This document shows, in pieces, positions 29,621-45,580 of a stretch of DNA of 64,000 nucleotides. The position numbers and the translations under genes were made by a program. This stretch comes from Seriola aureovittata (Eukaryota; Chordata; Actinopteri; Carangiformes; Carangidae): NCBI RefSeq assembly GCF_021018895.1, contig NC_079375.1:22202975-22266974 (forward strand), given 5' to 3'. Each line of letters starts with the position of its first letter. Position 1 is the first letter of the stretch. The notes under the pieces were generated by a model, which worked only from the letters and a program-made list of their open reading frames with translations, was not told the DNA's origin and ran no database searches.

Positions 29621-30852
29621 ATGAGAGGCCGCGACTAGGCGGGATGAGAGCCATAGTTTGGTTGAGAAAACAATAAATGCGGCCTAGCTGAGATCATTTG
29701 ACTGACTGATCTTCAACATCGCTGTTTTAATGCCACAGATGCTCACGTTAGAGAGCGCAGGCCTGTAAGAGCTGACTGGAGAAAAACACACGGTGTTTCA
29801 ATCATCTCAAAGGGTTAATGGAGAGCACAACGCAACAGGCCTGTTTGTAAATGACACCATCGGTTTTTTTCAGCGTTTTATTACATTGGCCACAGCTCAG
29901 GACTCAGTTGACACCAATAAATGAATGGCGAGATCTTCTAATATTGCTTTATTACTTTATATAAATATACACCCATAACCCTTGGGAAAATGGGTGGATT
30001 TGAGTTAATTATTATTACATTTTGAGAATTGATAATTGATAATGTGATGACTTGACTGCTCTCATGAGTGATTGTAATTAGGGAAGTGTGGCGCCCTCTA
30101 GCGCTCAGGGACTGAAATATAATTATTATCGGCCGTGGCTGTTCCAGTTGATACATTTTCAGTTTTTATTTTAAACATGGCCGGATTAACCCCCTCTTCC
30201 TCCACTCTTTGTACATCCCCAGGTTTGCTGTGTGGTAATCTGACAAATAAAATTAATTTAGGAATATGCACCATGTAAAATAAACTGGAGTAATGAAGGT
30301 ATCACAACTAAACTCTGATATAGGGCCTCAACCTCAGGTAATAAAGTCCACATGAAGGCCCTCATCAGATCAGATGATACTATATTTCAGTGCAGCAAAT
30401 TCCCAAACAAAGTTACAATTAATGATATTACCACAAGCCTATTGCTGCACAGGGAACCTGCAACTTCTGCAGGTCCATTGGGATCTAGGGCCCAACAGCA
30501 TGGAGCTCACAGTCTTAATTTTCATATCATATTTACCATTTCAATTTAAATGTCACAAAAAAACATAAATTTAAAGACCATATATAGTAAAATAATTATA
30601 TTAGGAAGGATCTTATTTTTTTGTATTGAAACTCAGATCATTTTGGTCAGAATAGCAAACAGTATGTCCACAAAGTCTCCCATTATCATTAAAGCTTCTT
30701 CAGTCAGTGCATTAATGTGACACCATGAATTCAAGTCATGGTTTTCCATTTTTAGAAATACTTAATGGTTCATCCGAAAATCATAAAAGCATGATGCCAA
30801 TAATGTGGGAGTGTGTATGAAAGTGAGTGAGACACACACAGACAGAGAGAAT

Positions 30853-30916
<64 letters not shown>

Positions 30917-31992
30917 GGTGGTCATGAACCAGGGAAGCGTAAGTGACTACATGTGACAGTGCACCACACTTTATCCATGGCAGCCCTGCAGAGATGAGCC
31001 TGCCTGTTCGCCAAAGCTTCCATCTGTCTGCGGCCCTGCTAGGAGTATCTGCTATTCACCACACTTACACTCTGCCCCACGCTGCTCTGCTCGGTCCACG
31101 CCAACGCCAACTCTGCTGGTGAGAGCTATATTTACAAACAGCTGCCGTGGCACTGGGTAGAGTACCATGAGAGGGAGGAGAAACACTGTTTTGCATGAGA
31201 ATATTTAACTTTCACACCTCTCCCATATTACAGTATGAATTTGGTTATTTTTGTATGTTGATCTAGAAGTGATTCATAGAATAGATTCATTGTCTATCTT
31301 TATATAAGCTATTTGTGGAAAGAAATATGACAATGCATTCACTCCTGCAAACTCATTAAAGGATATACACTCAGTCAACTTTATTATTTTAATATTTCTC
31401 CTCAATAGAAATTTCTGTGTAAATAAACATTTGTTGCAGGAGACTAACAGGCATATAGAGAAGCATCAGTCATACAACAACAGCAGAATAAAGGGGAAGT
31501 TTGGCGAGTTTGTAAGCTAGACAGGACGCCATGTGGAGCGCAGCAGTGTTTCAAACATTTTGAACAAAAAAAAAAAGACAAATGCTCTCACCTAGTTTTT
31601 GCACAGGAGCCCACATTGCACATGGCTACTTTATAATTTTGTCACAATTAAAATGTCTCTTAAATAAACCCATCAAATATTCATACACAGAAACAGAGCA
31701 AAATAAAATCACAGACAAACCTCTTTTTCCCCACTTTTTCATTATTAATTTTTTTCTCAGGTGAAAATGATCTTAATTTGAACATCTTTTCTCTGCATTT
31801 AACAGAAAACACATTCTTTCATGCGCTTTATAATGAGATACAGATTGAAACCTTTCTTCTCTCCTACATCTTTTCCCCTCGCGTCTCCCTCTGCTCCGTC
31901 ACTCCTCCCTTTAAGTCATTCTCACTCCTCCTCCATCCAACTCTCCTCCCATCACCTATACAACACTTCAACCTGCTCCCCATCCACCTTTC
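29621..31992. other. Intergenic DNA between chd8 promoter and the cerebellin gene
   Basis: Mostly AT-rich, with no confirmed gene. A minus-strand AATAAA (31380-31385) may end the cerebellin transcript, giving a 3'UTR of about 600 bp. A GC-richer island at about 30955-31130 contains a short exon-like frame (see findings). A GA microsatellite occupies 30854-30912. Confidence 0.5.
30854..30912. repeat. (GA)n microsatellite
   Basis: Nearly uninterrupted GA dinucleotide array of about 29 copies, flanked by a purine-rich stretch. Confidence 0.95.
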
Positions 31993-35762
<3,770 letters not shown>

Positions 35763-38631
35763 TCAGACTTTGACGATAGAGATGCGGCTGTTGAGCTCAG
35801 CTTTGTAGAGTCCGAAGCCCAGGCACACCGGCTGGGTGAACGTGGTGGAGAAGGTGTGGAGGTGGGTCAGATTGCTCGATGGCCCCACCTCAGAAAAGGT
35901 GATGGTGCCCGCGCCGTAGTCCACGGCCACGGCGACTCGGTTGCTGGTCATTTGGCATGTTAGGCGGGTTTTTCTGCGGTTGTGCCAGGCAGCCAGCTTC
36001 CTGTCATGCTGCTGTGTCAAGCTCCACGACACCTGGGGATTTAATAGAGACATGGGGGTTAAAGTCTAAAGTGGCAGGTAAAGAAAGGCACTCTCAGTAC
36101 TTTGATCATATTTAAAGATGCTACATGTATTTCAACAGTGTATCAGTGCCATGTCAAATTTGAAGCCTTAGTATAAATGACATAAATTGCCCTACAGGGG
36201 TATTTGATGGGGAAATATTTTTCTCCAGGGCACAGCCAATACAGGAAGAGGGTTCTGTCTTTCTCCTATAACAAAACAGCCTTTTCATTTTCACTGAAGC
36301 CAGACAAAAGAAAGTCAGAGTGATGTTCATGAACTGAAACATTAAAAATATGGTGTCGCTACAAATACCACTGGCATTAGAGGCCCCCACCTTTTTTATT
36401 TATTTACAAAAACAACAAATTACAGCTAAAAAATGTGACATATAGCACCTTTAAATGTTTAAAGGCTATCAACTAACCCAACGAGGTGGAAGACATACCT
36501 TGTTGTTCCCGAAGGCGTTGTCATCTTTCCCCTTCCGTCCAATACTTCTATAGCAGATGCCAATATCCCAGAATCCCTCAGCTTCCAGCTCCCAGTAGTG
36601 AGTCCCAGAGGAGAAGGTCTGGACAGTGAGAACCTGCGGCCAGTGGTCGAAACGCTCGGGGTGAGCAGCGCAGGGCAGACGGCTTTTAACCCGAGTCGCT
36701 GAGCGAAGGTCATCGGTGACGCTCAGGAGAGGATGGGCGGTGTTTGTGTCCAGAGTCAAAGGACTGCTTACTGTCAGAGAGAGACATACAATAATATCTT
36801 TTGTTGCTTGAATTACATTAATTGTGGTAATTTTTGCTGCTTTATTCTGACTCTGGTGGGCAAAACACAATCTACAGAATGGAAAAATGAGAACAAAGCT
36901 TTTCTTTCTTAAGAGAAATATTTCCAGTGGATGCTTGATTACCACACATAGAAGTAGTTGTAGTGAGAGTCAGAGGACGTCATAAAAATAAGTGATTAAA
37001 ATCAAACCAAATCAAAATTTGAAAGGATTGGGATATTTTAGGAAATATGTTTCATGCCGAGAGTTAGATGTGAAGATTGATGCCACTCTCACATCTGTCT
37101 GTTACACATGAAGCTACAGCTGGAGTCACTTAGCTTAGCTTAGCTTAGCACGAAAACTGGACACAGGTGAAAACAGCTGGCATGGCTCTGTCAAAAGGCA
37201 AAAAAAAAAAGCTCACCGATTAACGCATTGTATCTTGTTTGCTTAATTTGTACAAAAACCACAAAGTGTAAATATGACTAGTCAGGAGTGTTGTGTGTTA
37301 ATCAATGAGCTTTATAGCTGCTGTTTCCCACCGCTTCCAGTCTTTATGCTAAGCTAAGCTACGTGGCCGCTGGCTGCAGCTTCATATTTAAGACAGATGT
37401 GATGCTGGTATAAATCCTCTCATCTAACTCTCGACAAGAAAGTGAATATTTCCTCGAAAACATCAGACTGCTCCTTTGATAAATTAAAATAAACCTGCTA
37501 CTCACAGAGCTCCCTCTTGAGTTCACTGAGGCAGCGAAGGGTGGCGGTGATGAACTCTCGATACTTGCTCTCTATGTCCTCCAGGATGTGCTTCCTGTCC
37601 AGACTGATGGCTTCAGGTGTGAAAAGTGGGCTGTTCAGGTCGGCTAGTAACCTAGACGACACATGCAGCAGGAAAAATGAGCACAGACAGACACATATAG
37701 AGCTTGTTGTAATTACATAAGTGCATTTGTCCTTTCTTTTTCTTGCTGTCTTTCTACCTCCCGCATACAAACATTTCCTAACATGCGTAAAGTATCTACA
37801 TGCACATCTACATACACACATCAACACACCTTAGGATGAAGCATCACTGATTTATTCTGGACTTACTTTGTGTCATCTGATTGAAAGGCCTGAGGAAAGA
37901 AGAGTCAAGGACAGCTGAGAAAAATATGACATAAAAGGATTCATTCACACAAACAACTACAAATGTCCCTGAGAATGAGCCCAGCTGGATGAGACAGCAA
38001 AAAAAAGCAAGGTTATACTCACTATAACTAACCCCATCTGAGGCTCTGCACAGTTTGTTTGGTTGATTCGTACCATCTTTATTCCATGATAAACGAGCTC
38101 TGACAGTACGAATTATAATAATACCAAACATCCTCTGCTGCGTACTGTAGCTGCTCGGACTCTTTTAAAGCACTAACGAGCTTAAACTGACAGCATCCTC
38201 CCTGGGTTCAAATGGTAAACATTGATCCTATTTTCACTGACTTAATATACACAATCCAGAAAATACTGTATAAGTTTTGTGCCCCAGAGTGAGCAGTATA
38301 ATATGTGGTAGTATAATACAATGATTTGTCTGGATATTCATCACACCCATTCGCACCAGTTTGGTACCATTTAAAAATAAGGTGTTATTTTCCCACTGTC
38401 ACGCATCTGCCGGTACGCACCACATAAAACAGTGGATGTCATGGTAAATAGCACTGACCTCAGTTCAGTACTGTTGACTAAATTTCAGGGAAGGAGACAA
38501 GAGAGCTGCAACAAAACTCCCCAGTTGGGTTAAAAGTGGAGATGTTGCAGCTTTGACCAGATGATGGCACTAGATCTGTGGTTCCCAACCTGTGGGCCGA
38601 GGCCCAGTGGACCAACACACCATTTGCAGAA

Positions 38632-38691
<60 letters not shown>

Positions 38692-40248
38692 AATGTTGAA
38701 AACTTTGACTTTATTAAGGCCTATTACTGTGATAAGATGATTATAGAAACTTTTATGTTGTCGCCAGCCGTACCATATTGTGTAGTTGTTTGTGCGCTTA
38801 AAGAAAACTGGAGACTCAAAATGGAAAGCAACAGGAAGAATTAAAAGGAAAGAGGAGTCAAGATATGTCAAACAAAAAAGAGAAAAGGGAAGGGGAACCA
38901 CTGCACTAGATGAAAAGTTGAGGGATCACCAAAGTGATTATATTTCATCCTAAGGGGATCATGAATATCGAAACCAAATTTTATGGCCATCCATCCAATA
39001 TTTGTTGTGACATCTGTCCGAATGGATGACCGAGGTCGTAATATAATTCTCTGGGAGCCATAAATGGTAAAATAGTTATATTTCAGAAGCTAAATTGTTG
39101 CATCATCAGCTTCATTTTGACATGTGTATCATGGTTATTCACTGTGACCACCCTACAAACACTATAATACATCAGAGTGTCTGTTCAGCGCCACGTCTTA
39201 CCCAGATGAGCAGGAAGGGGTCCGTCTCTGCCAGCAGCGAGGCCAGGTAGTGCTGGATGCTGAGCGTCTGGCTCATGTCGTCTCTCACTTTGGTGCAGTC
39301 CTCCTGCACACGCTCAATGACCTGCTGTCGCTCCCGCTTCGTGATCTCCCTCAGGGCCACCACCAGCTTCTTCACCTGGACCTGCAGGTTCGAGCCCAGC
39401 CGCTCCACCTGGGTGTCGTCCTTAGTCAGAGAGTCCTGCAACCAGCAATGAGGGATCGGTGGTCGGTGCCAGAACGTTGACTGATACATAAACATCTCAT
39501 CACTCTGGCAGAACGTCTTCTCCTGAGACACTCACTATGTTGCACTGTCTTTGCACAGTTTATGTGTTTTTACTCACAGCCATGCAGGAATCAATATTCT
39601 CATGCTCTTTGAGGATTCGCTCTCCATCTTTCAGCTTATCCTCTGCTTTTCTGAGCAGCGTCTGGAGAATGACCTGTGAAATCACACGTTCAGTATTTCA
39701 GCAGCCTCACACTGCTGCACAAACACACATAAAAACACACATCTATATTTATTCCGGCTCACCTTCAGATCATCTTCCACTTGTCTGAGCGCCTTCACTT
39801 TGTGCTGAACGTGGCCTCCCTCCAGCAGACAGTCGCCGCACACGTACACCCTCTCATCGGCACAGTAGTAGCGGAATATCTCTGTGTGTGTTGGGCACTT
39901 TCGATGGGAGAGGTCCCCCAGCGGCTCCACCAACCGATGGGTGCTAAATGCCGGTCTTTCCAGATGGGGCTGGAGGTGTTCAGCACACAACGACACCTCA
40001 CACCTCAGGCAGGTCTTGACAGCCAATGACGGCTGCCCTCGCTCCGCCTCGGGGGGGCAGCAGTCGCACCACACTTCGCCGTGCTCCTCCTGGCACTGTG
40101 GACAGGTAAAGTGAACTTCCCCCTCACTCTGGCTCCAGGCCTCGCGGATGCAGGTGGGGCAGAAGCTGTGACCGCAGGGCAGGGGGTGGACTTGGCTGAA
40201 GATGTCTCGGCACACGGAGCAGGTCAGCTCCTCCTCCAGGGACGCCAT
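35763..40248 (-). CDS. TRIM-family RING E3 ubiquitin ligase (RING, B-box, coiled coil, PRY-SPRY), 508 aa
   Basis: Coding exons: 40248-39763, 39673-39578, 39435-39202, 37889-37867, 37651-37506, 36770-36499, 36032-35763 (stop 35763-35765); 1527 nt. The 96-, 234- and 23-nt exons are the classic TRIM coiled-coil layout. RING at about 10-53 (CSVCRDIF ... CGHSFCPTCI ... CPQC); a B-box1-like cysteine group with CLRCEVSLCAEHL; B-box2 (CPTHTEIFRYYCADERVYVC ... H..H); coiled coil about 150-275; PRY-SPRY about 330-508 with LTLDTNTAHPLLSVTDD, HYWELE and WDIGICY. Such proteins are usually cytoplasmic ubiquitin ligases whose SPRY domain binds the target; many act in innate immunity, but no substrate can be inferred here. 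The start is the ATG in a CCACCATGG context; an in-frame ATG at 40275 would add nine residues. TRIM genes are greatly expanded in fish, so orthology is not assigned. Confidence 0.92.
37041..37453. mobile_element. Foldback / MITE-like element in a TRIM intron
   Basis: The ends carry inverted GAGAGTTAGATG (37059-37070, and reversed at 37420-37432), and similarity extends inward over arms of about 130 bp. Both arms contain ACATCTGTCT, ATGAAGCT and TTAGCTTAGC in mirrored order. The left arm has a GCTTA-type tandem (37129-37148). No coding capacity, and no clear target-site duplication identified. The family resembles a repeat common in percomorph genomes, recalled from memory. Confidence 0.75.
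38637..38686. repeat. (TA)n microsatellite
   Basis: About 25 TA dinucleotides, intronic to the TRIM gene. Confidence 0.95.
38930..39060 (-). repeat. Interspersed repeat fragment
   Basis: GGGATCACCAAAGTGATTAT ... CAAATTTTATGGCCATCCATCCAATATTTGTTG matches, in reverse complement and with divergence, the segment at about 42415-42520 (TATTGGATGAATTATCATGACATTT ... TAATAACTTTGGTGAC). The two copies therefore belong to one dispersed family. No coding capacity seen. Confidence 0.7.
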
Positions 40249-41127
40249 GGTGGTTGGAACAAAAGACCCTGACATGCGTTTGTGTCTGTGTCACACAAAG
40301 CTACTCGCTAAACAGCAGATTTACAGAGAGAAATCAAACACACGCTGCTTCTACTAGATTCAATTCACATACAAAACCTCATTAACAAAAAGTAATGATC
40401 ATTTAAATTCTGACAAACTGTAACCAGTCATGATGACAGAGAAATTACATGCTGCTGTGATATGTAAGACGCGTTAATGCCCAGACAGAGCACAAGACAC
40501 GGTTAGTAATGAGCTGCTGGCAAGTGGGAAGTCCTTGTTTCACTCCGACTGTGCACTCAGGCCAGTAATCCTGTCTGTTGGGCTTTTGCCTACTGTGCTC
40601 TATGAATAGAGTACTTAACAATGTGATCACTATTACTGGGAAAAGTAATAGTGGAGAAGCTGGACAAAAATAACACCTCATGACTTAATGCAAGGAAATA
40701 CATCGACACTTGCAAACTAATGTCTTACAAATGACATAACGTTGAATCAGGACCTGCTGAACTCGTTTAACGCACAAACTGAACTAGTACCAAAGTTTAA
40801 AGAGACAATTTGATTTAATTAACCAAATAATCTACTGAGCAAACAGTAATACAACAGTATGTGATTATTAAGGAAAGAAAACAGTGACTTCTCGGTGTAA
40901 ACGGGTTGTAACACTGACCGGAGGTGAGTGTTGCCTTGACTCTTTCCCAGGCTGGTGTGGTGGAGGGATCAGGAGATCATCCTCGACAGCTTCTTGGCCC
41001 GGATTTACTCTGCATGTGCTCGGCTTCTGCACATTTAACACAACAGCACTTCACACATCTTCATCGCAGCTGAACTGTCGCGGTCATTTTAAAAACAACA
41101 TCTGAAAACAGAAGTGGTATTTCTTAC

Positions 41128-41275
41128 CCTGGTGTTTGCAGACTGCGGCCACCGGTGAGGTTGTGTGGTCAGTATGTTGAGCGTGTAGGCTAATCCCAAC
41201 AGATTCACCCCCCCCCCTCCACTGTTTGCTTCAGACATGGCTGAGGTCACGTGACACTGAGATGGTGGTTGGGTA
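41128..41275 (-). promoter_or_regulatory. Likely TRIM 5' non-coding exon and promoter with palindromic E-box
   Basis: On the minus strand CACCAGG|GTAAGAAAT is a good splice donor (GT at 41127-41126), so a non-coding exon may lie from 41128 to about 41230. Just upstream, at 41246-41255, is the perfect palindrome GTCACGTGAC, a USF/TFE-type E-box. A C run (41208-41218) is nearby. No transcript evidence; assignment is by position. Confidence 0.4.
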
Positions 41276-42089
41276 TTGGAGAAAATTATTAGGTAACTTT
41301 AAAGTTAAAAGCATTAGTTCTCAGAAGGATTGTCTTAGTTATTTCTAGTGAATTCTGCTTAAAGTTGTAGACATTGAAACTACTCTGACATAAGGTATAT
41401 ACAACATGGGGTGGAATTATATATATATATACATACAGTATATATATAACTTATATTGCACACATTTAATAAGTCCAAGTTGTGCTCCTTGTACCTGAAG
41501 ACAGTATTTTTCCATAGTGCTTAAAAAGTAACCACAAAATTATCCTCAGGCTGATTCTGTCAACATAGTTAATCAAATGCTGCAGGAGGAAGTAGGTGGA
41601 GAAAGTAATAAAGTATGTGCTAAATAAAGGAAGCAAAGGAGATTCACAAAATTCTTTCTCTATTTATCTTTATTTTTCTCCTGTTTTTCTTCTGGAGTAC
41701 AACGTATTATTTGCTCTTACACGCAGGTGCACATTTTCCTAGGTTTAGGTTTAGGGTCACAGGCTCAAGCATCTTCAGTACAAGTGGTCAGGCCGCCACA
41801 GAAAGAGGCGCCTTTTAAACAAGCGAGGTCGGTTCACATTCAAAGTTTTCCAGGTAACATTTCACCTCCCAAGAGAAATGAAAAGTGAGAGTACTTAGGA
41901 AGAAAGGGGTGAGTTGAATTTAACTGAACAGTGCTGCACACCTCATTATAACTAATGTCGTCAAACACAATAGTCCTTTTTTTGTTGTTTTTTTTTTTAA
42001 ACCTTTTTTGAAGGTTAGAAGCATCAATTATTGTTAGAACTGTTTTAGAGGCGGTGATTCAACTGTATGATCATTTAGGAGGCTGTAAC

Positions 42090-42660
42090 TCATGAGGGTA
42101 GAGGTTTACAGCCATGCTAGCAGCTCTGTGAGGTTGTACTGTAGTAGTGTTTAGCTAAATGCTAACATACTCACAATACAATATACTGATGGTAAGCAGG
42201 AATAATGTTTGCAATTTTTGCCATCTATCTTCACCATGTTAGCATGTTAATATGTGCTAATTGGCCAAAACACATAGTACAATTGAGGCTAATGGGGATG
42301 TGTGTCTAAAAGATGGATTGGCACTTTTTTAAACATTTTTTTTTACAGAAATTCAAGGTCCCCAGACGATCTATCCTGGAGATCTCATGAGTCCTTTGGC
42401 GCCACCATGAGGTTTACATTGGATGTAAGGGTGACTTATTATTGGATGAATTATCATGACATTTGCTGCAGACATTCGTGTCCCCGTCTGGATAAATTGT
42501 AATAACTTTGGTGACCCCTCGACTTTTACTCCAGAACCATAATCAGGTTAAAATTTCTATTTAGTCGGTACTTTAGTTTATGACTAAACATGACTTTCCC
42601 AGCAGCCTCAGCTATACTTTGTGTTTACTGCTAATTACCCACAGCAAATGAGGCGATTTT
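42090..42660. repeat. Rearranged interspersed repeat forming an inverted repeat
   Basis: The left part (about 42090-42297) contains CCATGCTAGCAGCTCTGTGAGG and GCTAACAT blocks and runs in minus orientation. The right part (about 42355-42660) runs in plus orientation. Both share a ~50-bp segment in opposite orientation: TAATTGG...ACACATAGTACAATTGAGGCTAATGGG near 42258-42297, and CAGCAGCCTCAGCTATACTTTGTGTTTACTGCTAATTA near 42601-42638. It belongs to the same family as 38930-39060. Confidence 0.65.
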
Positions 42661-42675
42661 GAGTACTTTGGCATG

Positions 42676-42747
<72 letters not shown>

Positions 42748-42758
42748 CGTCTGTCTGG
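42676..42758. repeat. (GTCT)n tetranucleotide microsatellite
   Basis: About 20 copies of GTCT with two GTCC interruptions near the right end, directly next to the interspersed repeat. Confidence 0.95.
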
Positions 42759-44640
42759 TGACAGATTTTGTCATTGTAACAGCGTCTCAGCCGTGCATGA
42801 TGAAATCACAAAATATTACAGATGTCTAGTTTAGATCAAAATTAAGGCTGAGTTCAAAGACGGGTGAGTTCGGAGCACTGTAGTAATTACTGCATCAGGG
42901 ACTTTTATCACTAAACTCTTATAGTTATAGTTTTATTAGGAAAGACATAAAGAATACAGCTGAAGTATTTTCCTGTTTCAAAACACCTCCACAAACACCT
43001 GATGAAGCTCAAAGAGTTCCAGGACAGGCGACCAGACACTTCCCAGACAGCGACTGCCTTACAGTTAAGTTAATAAGTACTTTAAAAAGGGAACTGCAAA
43101 CGAAGAGAGAGAGTTTTTCATCACACCCCCTTGCATTACAGTTGATACTGAATAATCTGGTTCTCATGTGTTGCCTAACTCCTTTGAATTTTTTAATTAC
43201 GTCACAAACCAGACGCGTCAGTTCTTAGATAAGAGGCCTATCTCACAAAGACGGAAAAAATGAAGTCAGGTGATGAATGCCCCGTGGAAAAAGTAAACCA
43301 CATCAAATCTAATCTATAACAGGTTTTCAAGTCCTAACAGCTGTTTTAATCAGGACTGTTATCCAGCTAACTCAGTAACCAGTCGCATGTCAGAGTCCAA
43401 AGACCGGAGCAGCGAGAGCCAAGACCAAACAAAGTGGTTTTTTAAAGGTTAACAATAATGCTGCTCAAGTTTCTTTGTGCCAACAAACCCTTCAGCATGT
43501 ACCCCGGTGTACGGGAGCAGACAAATGAGTGCACATAATACAGGCCACAGGTGAAACCAAGAAAAGTTGTGTGAGGGTAAAAAGAAACTGTCTTTATAGA
43601 GGGACATTATGTTGCTCATAACCTGTTTTCATTTCCTGTTGAAATGTTTTAAAAATGTGTGCATCATCTTCTGATGTTGTAAATGTTATTATTAAAATGA
43701 TCAGGCAGTGTGACACAACATTTAAATATAAGCTACTCAAACTCATGCAACATGCCTCTAATCTTTGTCTCTGAGAGACACCTAGTGGCGTCACTGATGT
43801 AAGACATAAACCCTACATCTGTCAGCCACCGTGTGCCAGCAGACATGGCTGTGAGTCGACAAGACAACGTCCAATTAAGATCATGATGATGATGATGAAA
43901 AATTAAAAAAAAAAAAAACTGTGCCAAGTTGGAAAGTTGGCCAAGCAACAAGATGCTCACTAACCAGACTCTTTGTCCTGCCACAGCACCGTCATTAGCC
44001 GGCAGATTAAGTGGTGTGCTGCTGTAAACTGCTGTTGACCTTCTACCCTGCATCACATTTCTGCAACACTCTGACACACACAGGCTGTTTTAGCAGCTCC
44101 TTCTACAGTTCAGCAAAACTGCAGAGGAAGAGGATGGTGAATTATTGTGATTAAACTGTCCTCAGCAGACATTAACCTGCCATCACGGTTAGAAGCCGAT
44201 ATATCACTACAGTAGCTTGAGTTAAGGGAATGAATTAAAGATGCGTTCTGTGCTTTAAGGGTCGTTGAAGGGAGATAATTTGTGCTGTGATCATCTGATA
44301 AATGGAAGGACCTAGCTGCAACCATTAAATATGTTTCAGTGAGAGCTAATATACTTATTAAGAGGTAGCCTATTAAACACCATACACAACTATTATCAGC
44401 TTCAGTTGTTTCTATATATTTTCAGTATATTGTCTCCAAATCGCCAAAATGATTGTGAACAGGTGTGAAGTACCTGCTTTTGAGTGTGGACACCATCTGG
44501 ATTGAGTGTCCAATTTTTTTATTTTATTTATTAAAATATGAAAATATGAGTTATGATTTTTTTTATTATTAATAACAATGGGTTTACACATTCACCACAA
44601 TCATCCACACTTGTGCAAATCTTAATCCCCCGTCAGACTG

Positions 44641-45580
44641 ATTCAGCCCGGAATTAGAGGTGTGTGTTCCCGGGCCTGCTCTCCTATGTGAGATGCACAC
44701 TGAGAGCCAATGTAGAGGTAACTGTGGTCACTGTTTCCCAGAGGACCGTCTGGCGGCGAGGGCCATTAATTATAACCGACAGGGAGACAGACAGCTAGCC
44801 AGCTAACCAGGCAGACAGACAGACAGACAGACAGACAGTACCGCAGAGAGCGCAGACAGGCCGGACAGGAGCAGGCCCCGACAAATACAAAGAGAGGAGG
44901 AAGAGCAGCACGCACGGCCAAGAAAAATAATCCTCCCCCTGTAGCGGGTACATGCTATCTGCACCGCCCCTGCTGCTCCCGCTGCCACTGGACTATGAGT
45001 AAATACATTCAGCCATAATAACCCTTTGTCATAAAGAGAAAGAAACGCGTTTTTGCGACGGAGATAAATAATTGAAAAAAATGCGGCTGTCCGACTGCGC
45101 ATCCCTGGGAGTGAATAGGGAAATGCTGCGCCAGTGTCCCGGCTGAGAGACGGAGCCGATCTTACCCAACATAAGCTCCTGAGCTTTTTTTCCACCCCCT
45201 TGTCATTATACAATAGGCTATCGCTTCCAAAAAAATCATCGTTTCAAACATGGTAAGTTGTTTTTGTGTTATATTTAACGGGGTTGTGTCGGCGACGAGC
45301 GGCCTGTGGGGGAAATGCACATCCGGGACTGTATTTTTCGGAGAAGTCATAATATTTTATGAATCATAACTTGTTATGATGTGGGAGCGCGCGTGGCGTG
45401 CAACAGGTCGCCGTACAGTAGCGGGGACGCGCATCCCACCGCCGTATTTTGCGCTTGTTTCCAAACATCGGCGAAATAAACGTCCGGCCGTCGGACACGC
45501 GATCATATTGGCAAGATGGCACGAAAAATACGAATGCGTTGTTGGCACAATAGAGTTCTGGTTTTAAAAACAAACAAACA
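44641..45580. promoter_or_regulatory. sall2: CpG-rich segment upstream of sall2 (possible alternative promoter)
   Basis: This stretch is clearly richer in CpG than its surroundings (for example 44960-45130 and 45290-45500). It contains a (CAGA)n tract (44812-44837) and a plus-strand consensus donor ATG|GTAAGT (GT at 45253). It lies 1.4-2.4 kb upstream of the sall2 start. Mammalian SALL2 is known to use two promoters, so a distal non-coding first exon here is plausible but unproven. No coding frame upstream of the donor contains a usable start. Confidence 0.4.

Larger units (their letters stand above)
37890..39201. other. TRIM intron 3 with repeat fragments
   Basis: 1.3-kb intron between the 234-nt coiled-coil exon and the 23-nt exon. 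It holds a (TA)n microsatellite (38637-38686) and an interspersed-repeat fragment (38930-39060, minus orientation) related to the one at 42355-42660. No coding sequence. Confidence 0.7.
40276..44640. other. Gene-poor region between the TRIM and sall2 genes
   Basis: Apart from the TRIM 5' signals, this stretch holds AT-rich DNA, an inverted repeat (42090-42660) and a GTCT microsatellite. No reading frame shows family features; frames such as 43733-44077 and 44110-44325 are short and low-complexity. Confidence 0.55.
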
